A program made the position numbers and the translations under genes. Of a stretch of DNA of 20,784 nt, positions 8,762 to 17,961 are shown one piece after another; within the stretch, counting starts at the first letter, position 1; every line of letters begins with the position of its first letter. Below the pieces are notes generated by a model. The model had not been told where the DNA came from. It ran no database searches and was given only the letters and a program-made list of their open reading frames with translations. Source of the stretch: Chara braunii (taxonomy: Eukaryota > Streptophyta > Charophyceae > Charales > Characeae); NCBI GenBank assembly GCA_003427395.1, contig BFEA01000260.1, forward strand, positions 682,013-702,796. The letters run 5' to 3'.

Positions 8762-10378
8762 GTGTCCCGACCCGCCCTCCCGCCCCAAGAGGCCGTAGTT
8801 CCGGCAACCATAGCTAATCGGGGATTTGGCAGGAGGGATCCGGCCAACGAACGATGCAGGTACTGCACAATGATTGGACACTTCGTGAGGGCTTGCCCAA
8901 GGCTCAATCACGATATTAAGCGGCAGAGGTGCAACAGGTCCCTCAAAGGCGAGATTCTCGGACCTCAGGGGGAGCGTGTAAATTGGAACTCGCCTGGAGG
9001 AATGCGGCGAGCCGTCATCCTCCTGAATAACTTAGAGATAGATGTCGTAGAAGCAGAACCGGTAGCCGAGATTGTCTGGGACCAACCAAGGGGACGCGGA
9101 GCACAGGCCAATTTTATCCTAGAAGGCAATGGGCAGGATAGGGTAAATATCACCACTCGACGGGTCGGCGCAGAAAAGAAGCTTATTCAAGATACAGTAA
9201 TGGAAAAACTCGCAGGAACTAGCGCAGACCAGCAAGAGACCGAAGCCGGGGAACAAGAGAAGGTCTATGGGAAAGTAAGGGAGGAGGAACCGGTAGACAA
9301 AGCTACGGTGACAAAAAAGAAGTTCAAGTATCAAATTCCAATCCTAATTTCGCCTGAAATCGATGGCACCCTGAGTAAGCTGTTGGGTACCATGGTATCA
9401 GTGTCCTTTCAGACCATGCTGCAAGCCAGCCCAAGGCTGCTTAAAGGGCTCAGGCAGTTGCTAACGCGTAAGCGAGAGGAGGCCCCAGAACCACAGGAGC
9501 AGGGGACGGAAGAGGCAAAGGCACCCCAAGGTGTCTCCAATCTCCAAAGAATTCTCGGGGATCTGGAGGACCTGGAAAAGGCCTCTGCAGACATCCGCCT
9601 AAGCTTACCGGACCGAGAAGGGGGCGAAGTCATGAGGGCGCCACCCGGGACGAAGCTTAGCTTCCACGCATTGCCCGTAGGAAAGCTGAAAGTCCAAATC
9701 GGAACTCACCACACGGACGCGTTAGTGGACGACGGTGCAGAAATCACCCTCATACGACGAGATTTCGCAACAGTCACAGGGTGCACGGTAAACAAGGAAG
9801 TAGCAGGGAGTATCCGGGGAGCCGGTGGCGAAATTCCTTTCACAGGGTATGTCACCAAATGTGCGGTCAAGGCGGGAATCCGAGAATCTATCTGGTCCTT
9901 TCAGCGGATGACCGTGATGGAAGAAATGGATCATGATATAATCCTCGGGAGACATCGGTGCGCCAATGTAGAAATGATAGGAATTCATCTGCATGACGGC
10001 ACATACATGGTAGACATAGAATACCCAGTGACCGGCCGCAGAGAACTCCTCCGACTTCTTGGGATCGGAGGGGACCCTCCAAAGGGCAAGTTGGCAACCT
10101 GGTCGCCAACATTCGAAGAGAGTGCGCGGAAGGGGGCATTCGCACGAATGGAAGGTATGAGGGAGAGAGTGGAAATCATGATTGAGGAGGCCTTCAACAA
10201 AAAAAAGTGGATCAAAATGGGCCTACCTCTGAAGAAAAGGAGGCAAGAGGACGAGGTCCTAGGGGTTATGGTCGCAGAAAAAGAGTCGGAAGTTGAACTT
10301 GGGGCCAGTCTGCCTAAGGCGAAGGAAGGCCAAAAGGAAATGTCAGAAGTAGTCCTTGAAATCCCAGACTTGCTATAG
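8762..10378 (+). pseudogene. Gag zinc knuckle and retropepsin segment
   Basis: This frame follows the TAG at 8759 in register, so it is the continuation of Gag rather than a new gene; it has no ATG at its beginning. A CCHC zinc knuckle, C-x2-C-x4-H-x4-C (CRYCTMIGHFVRAC), lies at 8855-8896 and would bind RNA. A linker rich in Glu/Lys follows. The aspartic protease begins near 9670: LKVQIGTHHTDALVDDGAEI, with the catalytic Asp at 9728-9730, and later HDIILGRH, the family's ILG motif. The active-site triplet reads Asp-Asp-Gly rather than the usual Asp-Thr/Ser-Gly. The frame ends at TAG 10376-10378; pol sequence continues in the same frame after it, so this is probably another nonsense mutation. 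Confidence 0.87.
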
Positions 10379-11800
10379 CTTATCAAAGCTATTAGATATC
10401 ATAAAGTTGGGGTAGACCCGACAACACTTGCCAAGTTTGAGGATGAGGTCCGAAAAGGCTATTGCCTGAATGGAAAGATAGTTAGCATCCAGCCCCGCAT
10501 CATGGAGGTAGCGAGGCCAATCCCGACCATCCATTTTTTAGGAGAACGATCCCAGAAGGCAGTGTCCGAAAATACAAACCCGTAGGAAAGAAGGCTAAGC
10601 CGGTCTCGATCCTAGTGGAGACATCAAAGGAAGAGGCCTTGGAAAGGAGGAGGAGGTCATGCGGGTAATAAGGGAGAGGCGAGCAGCGGAAGGGCATCAG
10701 ATAGCTGATGAAGTAGCAGAAACCATGAAAATAGGGGCGGAAGGGTTCTTAACAACAGAGGAAACTCTGTTGATAAGGAGGACGTGCCAAAAGTTTCATT
10801 TAGCCTTTGTCTTCAATAATCACCAGAAAGGACGGTTAGATGCAAAATTAATCCCCCCTGTTAGGATCCACACGGAAGAGCATGAGTGTTGGAATGATAA
10901 AGGGTTTGCCTATGAGTTCGGGATAGCGGCAGAGGTCACCGACCTGCTTAGAGCCAAGATAGATTCATTCGTGGCTGAACCCACCGCATCCCCCTACGCG
11001 AACAAGTGGTTCGTTTCCGGAAGCCCAACAAGACGCTCAGATGGATCCAGGACTTGCAGAAGCTTAATGCGGTAACAATTAGGGACGCAGGTTCGCTCCC
11101 ACAGGCGGACTTGCTAGCCAAATCACATGCTGGATGAAGTATTTACTCCCTGATAGACCTATACTCAGGATATGACCAGTTGCCGCTCGACGCAAGGGAT
11201 AGACCGTATACCGCCATGCACACACCAGTAGGGCAGTTGCAGATGCAAGTGACTCCTATGAGTTTCACGAATGCGGTGGCAGAGGCGCAGAGGAGAATGC
11301 TGGTTGTGGCAGGAGAAATGTTTCCAGAGAAATGCGAGCCATATATAGACGATAACCCCATAAAGGGCGCGCAAAACAAGAATGAGACAGAGGTTGAGCC
11401 GGGCGTGCGAAAGTTTGTCTAGGATCACCTGCAGGACATCAAGGATCTCTTACATCGGTTCCTGGTTTATAATATTACAGCAAGTGGACCAAAGAGCATC
11501 CTGGCTGTTCCGGAGGTAACCATATTGGGGTTTCGTTGTGGGGCTTATGGGAGAAGACCCGACCCAGCAAAAACAGATAAGATCTCCCAGTGGCCGACAC
11601 CCCTGCGCACCACGACGGAAGTACGAGCCTTCTTAGGGGTGGTCGGGTTCTGGAGGATCTTCATCAAAGGATTCGCAAAGATAGCGGAGGCTATCCGCGC
11701 GATGATTAGAGAAGGTGGCACTATGGAATGGACCGAGGATAGAGAAGCGGCAGCCCAAACCCTTAAAGACATCCTGTCTTCCAATCAGGTCACCCTAGCA
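10379..11800 (+). pseudogene. pol: Reverse transcriptase domain of pol
   Basis: The domain is readable in pieces across three frames, with indels near 10535-10542, 10643 and 11014 (the last looks like a lost T in a T run). Seen in order: FAYEFGIAAEVTDLLRAKID (thumb-proximal region), a RFRKPNKTLRWIQDLQKLNA palm-entry motif (about 11013-11073), motif A in YSLIDLYSGYDQ with the catalytic Asp at 11156-11158, a motif B region TPMSFTNAVAEAQRRM, and motif C YIDD at 11342-11353. The connection RTTTEVRAFLGVVGFWRIFI follows (about 11609-11668). Nonsense codons: TGA 11135 (in HAG-stop-SIYSL, probably from Arg) and TAG 11420 (in KFV-stop-DHLQD, probably from Trp). The catalytic aspartates are all kept, so loss of activity comes from the stops and frameshifts. 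Confidence 0.92.
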
Positions 11801-12223
11801 GCACCCAATTTCAACGATGAGGTAGGACGGCCCTTCATCTTAGAAACAGATGGGGGACCGCTGGCAGTTGGAGCAGTACTGATATAGAAAACCAATGAGG
11901 GTAAGGAAATACCAATCAGATTTGAAAGTAGAACCTTGAACTCGGCAGAACGACGGTACTCACAGTTCAAGAAAGAGGTCTTAGCGATCCTGCATTGCCT
12001 TAAGACCTTTCAGGGGTACCTGTTCGGGAGGCGATTTATCCTGAGGATCGACCCAACCAACGTCGTCGGGGCACTAAAGAACTATAAGCCTATAGACCCA
12101 ACCGTCGGGAGATGGATAGGCTTCATATGACAGTTCGACTACAAGGTGGAGCGGATTGCGGGGCTTCGAAACAGGGCGGATGGGCTGAGTAGGGTATGTA
12201 TCACGCCGGAAGGGATAGAGGAC
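11801..12223 (+). pseudogene. pol: RNase H domain of pol
   Basis: FILETDGGPLAVGAVLI carries the first catalytic Asp (11849-11851). After a TAG at 11885-11887 (probably from Gln) the frame resumes with PIRFESRTLNSAERRYSQ, then KKEVLAILHCLKTFQGYLFG with the conserved Glu. FILRIDPTNVVGAL carries the third acidic residue. A TGA at 12128-12130 replaces an aromatic position (RWIGFI-stop-QFDYKVE, probably Trp). The domain closes with RNRADGLSRV, holding the last Asp. The order and spacing are those of the Ty3/gypsy RNase H fused behind RT. It degrades the RNA strand of the RNA-DNA hybrid. Confidence 0.9.
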
Positions 12224-12599
12224 GCAGAGCCGATTGACGCCTTCCTGGAATACGAAGGAGGGACCCTTGCTGTGGATAACGAGATGGCAGACTCCATAGC
12301 CACGACGGGTCAGTTGCTGATCCAGACCTTGGAAAAGGGCGCGCCTCCGGTAGTTGCGGAACTCAGGGAAGGACCGGTTACTACGTTTAGGCGCAAAGAC
12401 GAGAGGGATTCGTGGGGTGCAGTGATTGGGCCTAAAGAGGAACTGATGGCAATGGTCGTGGAAGGGGGACGGAACGCCGTGATGACCTTAGCAGAATCTT
12501 GGACGCAAAAGGAACTGCAATACCTGGTGAATCAGGCTCAGGAGGAGCAGGGTACCGACCAGAGGGAACGGGAATTTTTTCTCATACAGATGTATGAAG

Positions 12600-13897
12600 G
12601 CATCTTCAGGGAAGTCGGCTTGTTGCTCATAGGAAACAAGCAACCATTAGAAGTCAGCCCCAAGGCAAGGGAGGAAGCCGAAAAGTATGTTTTAATGAAC
12701 GGTCACCTCTTCAAGAAGGAAGAGGGGATGATGCCTATACGAGTCGTGTGCGGAAGGTCTGGGCAATTAGACATAATCCAGGCAATGCACGATGGACTAG
12801 CGGGAGGCCATAGGTCATCCAAAGGGACCCTTGCGAAAATAACACCACTCTACTTCTGGCCAGGTATGGCAGGTATGGTGGCAACATACTGCCAGGCATG
12901 CCTGATATGCCAGGAAAGGAGTTCCGCACGTGTCTTTGAGCCCCTTAGACCCACCCGGGTACTAGGGCCGGAGCACTTAATCCACCTCGACCTTGAGGTC
13001 ATGCCGGTGTCAACGGATGGATACAGGTACATCCTGGATGCAAGGGATAACCTCAGTGGCTACATAGAGGCGGTAGCACTCAAGAGAAAGACAGGGAAGG
13101 GAGTGGCCGATTGGATAGAGGATTTCAACCTAAGAGACACCTTTATGCGCAGGTTCATAGCAGATAATGGGACGGAGTTCGTCAATCAGGAGGTATTGAG
13201 CAGGCTTAACACCTTGTGCGTACCCATCAAGATCATTGAGCCATATCACCCTGAGGCAAATGCACCGGTAGAAAAGGGGCATCGGACTTTGAAGAACACA
13301 ATCACCAAGCTAGCAGTGGATGATCTGGGAAATTGGTCGCGGTACCTTAAGCAGGCAGTCTTCTCTGAGAACATGACACCAAAGAGAATGACGGGGTGCA
13401 TTCCAGCGGAGCTATGGTATGGAAGGGAGATTGACTTCCCAATAGAAGCCCTCGTCCCTACCTGGAACAGGCTAGATGATGATCCGCACTTGACCACGGA
13501 GGAGTTAATTGTCGCACGTTGCCAACAGGTCGCCAGGACTGAGGAAGCATTGGAAGAAGTGGTTAATCGTGTGATGGATAGTCGGATGAGGGACAAGGCA
13601 AGATGGGACCAGGTGAAGAATATCCGGAAGGAGCCGCTCCAAGTAGGGGAAAAGGTGCTAGTTAGGAACTCCGCTCTTGAAAGCACGTGGTCTGGGCAAT
13701 TGGGAAAGAGGTTCAAAGGGCCCTACAGGATCGCTAAGCGGGTGGAACTGAACACGTTCGAACTTGAGGATCTTGATGGCGCTAGCATAAGAAGGTCGTT
13801 CCCGGGACAAAGGTTGGCCAGATTTCTAAGCAGGGATCCTGTGGAACAATGGCTACAAGAGGCTCAGGACGGGGAAACAGGGGAATTGACAGCTTGA
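12600..13897 (+). pseudogene. pol: Integrase domain of pol with GPY/F module
   Basis: The best preserved part: open from 12131 to TGA at about 13895, inside a 583-codon frame. The zinc finger is H-x6-H-x29-C-x2-C (first His 12788-12790, last Cys in CLICQE near 12910). The catalytic triad is D,D-35-E: Asp at 12989-12991 (IHLDLEV), Asp at 13163-13165 (ADNGTEF), Glu at 13271-13273 (PVEKGHRTL), 35 residues apart. The C-terminus has KRFKGPYRIAKRV, the GPY/F module (about 13705-13743). No chromodomain follows, so this is not a chromodomain-bearing chromovirus as far as the window shows. The domain inserts cDNA into the host genome. It is a pseudogene only because it depends on the broken upstream polyprotein. 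Confidence 0.95.
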
Positions 13898-14294
13898 AAG
13901 GCAGGCAACTGGCTATAGGCCTGGACCGTCTCCCTGCGGAAGTAATCATGACCACAGGGATTGCTCGTTTGTGTGTCTTGACTTTTGTGGAACGTGGGGA
14001 GACTGCCTAGGCTGACTATGAATGGGGTTGGGAGCATGGGACAATGCATTATAGTTTTTGTGAGCAACTCTGGGGACGGTCTACACGAGGTATCCATTTG
14101 TCGAGACAATGTACCATAGTTTTGTGGGGTGATGCTGTAGACCGCCTACATGAGGTACCTATGCGTGGGTCAATGTGCCAAGGGATATAAGGGGTAATGG
14201 GATCGCCAACTGCGCGAGGCTAAGCAAGGGCTCTGGGAACGCCTGCAAATCTGCAAATGGGATGGGAGGGGTTGTGTGCGTTTGAGGGGGTGCG
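13898..14294. repeat. Non-coding spacer after pol with a 65-bp tandem duplication
   Basis: No gene. Two adjacent diverged copies of about 65 bases run from 14040 to 14169. Each begins GACAATG followed by an ATAGTTTT tract, contains TCTACACGAGGTA or its variant CCTACATGAGGTA, and is followed by a third CAATGTGCCA start at 14170. Point differences between the copies show the duplication is not recent. Confidence 0.7.
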
Positions 14295-14969
14295 ATGACT
14301 GTTCTGCATGGACAGGACCGGGCAAGAAGAAAGCAACAAGAGAAGGCAAAAATGGAGTTTGGGAACGAAAATGACAGCAACGCAATCAACAGGCCCAATG
14401 AGCAGCAGCCAACAAGACGGGTTGGAGAATCAAGCTCCAGAAAGAGGAAATTGTATGTAGGATTTGACCACAATCTGGCTGTGAACAGAGGAGGCAGAAA
14501 GCAAGGAACCAGGGGACCATCACCACCCAGGGAAGGAGAGCCAATTGTGCTACCATCAGACAGTGACCCTAGCAACGAGGAAGAGGGGAGCCTAAGGAAA
14601 AGACAGAGGTTGGAGGAGGAGAAGGAGTCCATCGAGATCATAGACCTCAGCAGTGAGGAAGAGGAGGATGAAGTGACCACGCCCACAAGGGAAGTACAGG
14701 GAAGAGACGAGGACCCGGGTGAAGAGAAGGATAAATTGATAAGGGAATTTGGGCCGACTTTCAGCGATTGGTTTGATCAGTGGGCCAGTATCTTGCGATA
14801 CCAATGGGCAATGAAAGGGAAAGAAAAGTTGAGCAGGGGAGAGGACATATCCCCAACAACCTTCTTCTCAGAGGGGACGCTCCTTCAATTGCAGGGAATA
14901 AAGAGACAAATGTAGCAAGAGATCGAGGATCGTACAAGGGAGGCTCCGCGTAGGGCGGCTGGACAGTAA
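14295..14969 (+). pseudogene. Post-pol accessory ORF with SUMO-interaction-like motifs
   Basis: ATG at 14295; open for 206 codons to TAG 14913-14915, then in frame for 17 more codons to TAA 14967-14969. The first stop is probably a Gln to TAG change, like those in gag-pol, though 14915 could be the true end. N-terminal third basic (DRARRKQQEKAK; SSSRKRKLYV, NLS-like). Two hydrophobic-plus-acidic stretches follow: EPIVLPSDSDPSNEEE (about 14538-14585) and ESIEIIDLSSEEEEDE (about 14625-14672). The second matches the SUMO-interacting motif pattern of a beta-branched core, DLSS and an acidic run. The C-terminal part has an aromatic-rich FSDWFDQWASILRYQW segment. No signal peptide or transmembrane helix is seen, so an envelope protein is unlikely. 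It sits where Athila/Tat-type elements keep extra ORFs. Function unknown. Confidence 0.65.
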
Positions 14970-15730
14970 AGGGGTAGTAGGCATAATGGGGGTTAGCTAG
15001 AAATTGGGGGAGGGGCGATACCTGGGCAGGAGGAATTGCCATTTTGAATTTTGCATTTGAACTTTTTTTCAATGGACTACGATAGGACAACTTTCTGAAC
15101 TTGAGATGGCCAAGGACTGGGTAACGAGTACTACTTTGCACAAGTTGTGGCTTCTTCAGAAAAAGGCACGAGGGTCATTGCACTTAGAGAATAGGACTGT
15201 GAATGGCTGGGGTTGTCAAGGGGAAAATAGAGGGATCTAGAGGAGGCGAGTCTGTAATGTTGCCTTTGCATTCGAACTTCGTCTCCTCGTTTTTTGGAAG
15301 GACTGAGACGTAACGCCTTTTTGGATTGGGGATGCTACTAGGGGATGGGTGACCAGTGCTACTTTGTACAAGTACTCGCCCCTTTGGAAAAATCTGAGCC
15401 TTTTTTTTTGGTAGTAAGAAAGGGAATGGGGATCATCGACCCTATCTTGAGAGACAAACAAGGATGTGTGAACTTTTGAAGATTGGAAGAAAAGTCGATG
15501 GCAAAAGAGTTTCCTTTTGAGAATTGTGTATCTATGGTTGAATGAGTCATGACATGAGTCTCTGTAAGAGGTTAGGGGACCTATGGGTAAAAGAGGCGTG
15601 AAGAACACTCTTCCCTAGGAGCCTAATCCAACAAGTCCCACATCAGTCCATAACAGCAAGACACAGGAGATCCAGAGAAAGAGAAAACAACAAGGACACA
15701 CACCCTTTGCAATGGCTGAACGGCCAGGCG
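14970..15730. other. Non-coding stretch with a diverged direct repeat
   Basis: No gene supported on either strand. Two related segments occur, 15051-15146 and 15265-15373. Each starts TTGCATT(T/C)GAACTT and ends GGGT(A/G)AC(G/C)AGT followed by CTACTTTG(C/T)ACAAGT. The GGGGGAGGGG run at about 15007-15016 could be a polypurine tract just after the accessory ORF, but no LTR start (TG) follows directly. Confidence 0.5.
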
Positions 15731-15732
15731 AG

Positions 15733-15773
15733 CTAGTGCTGCTTGAGGTTACGAGCCTCAACTCGAGCACTAG
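15733..15773. repeat. Long imperfect hairpin
   Basis: CTAGTGCT (15733-15740) pairs with AGCACTAG (15766-15773). Inside it TTGAGG (15743-15748) pairs with CCTCAA (15756-15761). The internal loop is GC/CTCG and the apical loop TTACGAG. Fourteen paired bases make this clearly beyond background. It marks the left edge of the minisatellite zone. Confidence 0.75.
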
Positions 15774-15927
15774 ACGCTAAGTCGGATGTATGGATGAATA
15801 TAAGAATGACAAACGACACGAGAAAAAAGAAGAACCATGCGTAAAAACCCAAGAAGATGGCCGCCTTCTAACCCCCGAGACGAGATAGGATCCGTGTCCT
15901 CGAGGCCCATCCCCTCGGACGCTAACA

Positions 15928-16125
15928 TTGCAATGGACAAGGATGGCCCTAACCAGGCTGTCCAATTGAAACGGACAAGGATGACCCTAACCAGGCTGTC
16001 CAATTGGAATGGATAAGGATGGTCCTAACCAGGCTGTCCGATTGTATGGATAAGACTGGCCCTAACCAGGCTGTTCGACTTGGAATTGGAAAGAACGACC
16101 CTAACCAGGTTGTTCGGAATGGCCC
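15928..16125. repeat. 38-bp minisatellite, five copies
   Basis: CCCTAACCAGGCTGTCC or close variants recur at about 15947, 15985, 16023, 16060 and 16099, a period of 37-39 bases. Copies share a GGACAAGGATG-like lead-in. The last unit is most diverged. Long minus-strand frames here are products of the repeat. Confidence 0.92.
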
Positions 16126-16179
16126 CTGACAAGGGTCATTCTTTGGAATTGGCACTGGGGTCCCCTTGCATGGCTGCTT

Positions 16180-16450
16180 GAGATGCATGATATTGGAAGG
16201 GTCGAGCCTTGAAAAAGATATGGAAAGAGCCGAGTTTTGGATATTGGAAGAGCTGAGCTTTGGAAAAGATATGGGAAGAGTTGAACCTTCGAAAAAAGAC
16301 ATTGGAAAAGCTAAGTTTGGAAAAGATATTGGACTCAGCCTTGGAAAGGATATTGGACTCAGCCTTGGAAGAGATATTGCATTGAGCATTGGATTGGGGA
16401 TTGAGCATGGGAATGAGACTGAGCATTGGAATTGGATTGAGTATTGAAAA
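16180..16450. repeat. Degenerate TTGGAAAAGATATTGG repeats
   Basis: Imperfect units built on TTGGAAAAGATATTGGA and AGCCTTGGAAAG recur at irregular spacing of roughly 25-40 bases, passing into GAGCATTGGATTGGG units toward 16450. Frames on both strands are low in complexity. I see no gene. Confidence 0.75.
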
Positions 16451-17344
16451 TTGCATTGCATAAACAGGGGACCCTAGACCACTCGAAATGGACTTGGAAA
16501 GAGCATTGAAATGGAATTTCTATTTTCTTCTAGTCTTTGGCCTCAGCAAGAGGGGGATACCGGTGCATGCACCACGACCCCAAGACCTCTATCCCTTTAA
16601 GGGAAAAAGTCTCAACGCGACCTGTTCCTCTTCGAGAGGATGAGGGTTAAAGGACTAAGGCACCTACCACTAGGATCGGTGCGGGACGTCCGGAACCACC
16701 TCCGACAATGAGCTCTAGTCGGGGAGTTCAAATTGCGCCTCCTGTTGAACGCCTAAACGTCAAAGGGCGAGAGAGCCAAATGGGCGAGAGAGTCATTCTC
16801 ATCTAGTCTATTTTGCCGTTCTCCAACCACACGCCATGTTGCCATGGCCGTTTGGGTCCGACCACGACTGCCCACGCTAAGTTGGGTGGCACTGTCCAAG
16901 GGGAGAGGCCGGGCGAAGGTACCGGGTGGAGTCCGTCACCACCACGGGGCATTGACACTGCCCTGCCGGAACATTACAATCGTTCCGGGACTAATTGCGA
17001 GGTCTTCGTAACTGCACTCGCGGACTAATTGAGAGCCCCAATTCTCTTGAAAGGAAGAGGCCAGATCCAAAAAATTACCACTCAGGAGGAACGATTCGCG
17101 TGGAACGCTCTTACGGCTAGACGAGGCCCTGGAAGGCTCGAATTGGACCTGCCTGCTGGAAGTGAGGAGGAACCTCAGTATTGGTGCTCGCCACGTAAGA
17201 GAAGAAAGGTCGGACCGTGTAGAAGGATGAGGCGTCGTCCGCTGGGGAAGAATTGATCACTCTTCTTTTTGTGAAGCAGGTGGGCTTGTGTCCTTGACTT
17301 GCGGTTGGTGGGCCAAAGCTCTGCGTACCTCCGAGTGAGAACCA
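16451..17344. other. Stretch without a supported gene; two palindromes
   Basis: GGTGCATGCACC at 16562-16573 is a perfect 12-base palindrome; TCCCTT-T-AAGGGA lies at 16592-16604. Two successive plus-strand frames (16813-17028, 17029-17256) share a phase but begin at TTG codons, are split by a TAA and resemble nothing I know. A GGGCGAGAGAG element occurs twice at about 16766-16794. Confidence 0.5.
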
Positions 17345-17348
17345 GTCC

Positions 17349-17385
17349 CGCGATGGGGACATCGCGTTTTAAGTGGGGGGAAGGT
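17349..17385 (+). other. Hairpin plus polypurine tract, possible 3' LTR junction (first)
   Basis: CGCGATG-GGGA-CATCGCG (17349-17366) is a perfect 7-bp stem with a 4-base loop. It is followed by AAGTGGGGGGAAGG (17371-17384) and then TGTGCC. A G-rich purine run directly before TG is the plus-strand primer and LTR start layout of LTR retrotransposons. The same hairpin and tract recur at 18673-18706. The LTR assignment is inference, because no second LTR copy was found. Confidence 0.5.
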
Positions 17386-17404
17386 GTGCCATCCACCAAC
17401 GAAA

Positions 17405-17790
17405 ACGCATGCAAAAGAATCGTGTAATTGGTTTTGCGTAGGCCTAAGAAAAGGGGGCCTGACAAGATGCCCGAAACAGAAAAGACTTGTGTAAGCGGCT
17501 TTGCATGGGCCTGAGAAAAGGGGCCTGGCAGGACGCCCATAAAAGAAAAAGACCTGTAATTGGGTTTGCATGGGCGTGAGAAAAGAGGGTCTGGCAAAAT
17601 GCCCAGAACAGAAAGGACTTGATGAAGTGACATGGTATGAACCTGAGAGAAAGGGCCTGGCAAGACAGCCAGGAAGGAAAGGGCTGGTGAGATTGATTCT
17701 GCATGGACCTGAAAAAGGAACTGGCAGATTGGGAAATGGTTGTGGGATTGGCTTGTATAAGCTTGAAAAGAAGGGCCTGGCTAAGGAATG
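17405..17790. repeat. About 66-bp minisatellite, 5-6 copies
   Basis: Units centred on GGCCTGAGAAAAGGGGCCTGGCA start at about 17441, 17508, 17573, 17640, 17706 and a shorter one near 17760, a period of 65-67 bases. Divergence rises to the right. Minus-strand frames (for example 17257-17913) read through the array and are not counted as genes. Confidence 0.88.
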
Positions 17791-17961
17791 AATTGAGCAT
17801 TGCGTATGGAAAAGATAATCGAGCAAAGGGCAAGTGGGGACAAAAGGGTGATATGCATGCGGAATTGGCAGGACCAGGGAAAAGCCGGGAAGAATGACCC
17901 GGGAAAAATGCATGTGGATTTGGCTATGATGGAGCTTCGGGGAGAGGAAAAATTGTGCTGA

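Larger units (their letters stand above)
7339..13897 (+). mobile_element. Degenerate Ty3/gypsy LTR retrotransposon, gag-pol body
   Basis: The domain order Gag, zinc knuckle, retropepsin, reverse transcriptase, RNase H, integrase is that of Ty3/gypsy (Metaviridae) elements; in Ty1/copia the integrase precedes RT. The coding body can be followed as one polyprotein, broken by nonsense codons at 7948, 8759, 10376, 11135, 11420, 11885 and 12128. Frame changes lie near 8538, 10535-10542, 10643 and 11014. The element is therefore non-autonomous now. No matching pair of LTRs and no primer-binding site could be recognised, so only the coding body is given; the upstream orphan array and the post-pol ORF may belong to it. 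The RT signature (QDLQKLNAVTIRD, YSGYDQ, FTNAV, YIDD) differs from common plant chromoviruses. Confidence 0.93.

Noticed and set aside
9393-9401. TGGTATCAG, resembling a primer-binding site for initiator tRNA-Met
   Set aside because: It lies inside the Gag-protease coding region, far from any LTR end, and the match stops after nine bases.
3858-12130. Alternative genetic code or programmed readthrough to explain in-frame stops
   Set aside because: TAG would have to mean both Gln and Trp, and TGA both Arg and Trp. TAG, TGA and TAA also all serve as natural ends of the array genes, and frameshifts accompany the stops. Decay explains everything.
15629-15652. CCAACAAGTCCCACATCAG, resembling part of a plant LTR start
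   Set aside because: No polypurine tract precedes it, orientation is ambiguous, and no second copy is present in the window.
15949-16461. 170-codon minus-strand frame
   Set aside because: Reads through the 38-bp and TTGGAAAAGATATTGG repeats; repetitive amino acids come from the DNA repeat.
16813-17256. Two in-phase plus-strand frames ending in a basic PRKRRKV-like patch
   Set aside because: Both start at TTG, a TAA separates them, and no family resemblance is seen. The basic patch is probably chance in a GC-rich frame.
17257-17913. 218-codon minus-strand frame with repeated Phe/Ser/Pro units
   Set aside because: It is the antisense reading of the 66-bp minisatellite; the period of 22 codons is that of the repeat, with no gene-like start or domain.
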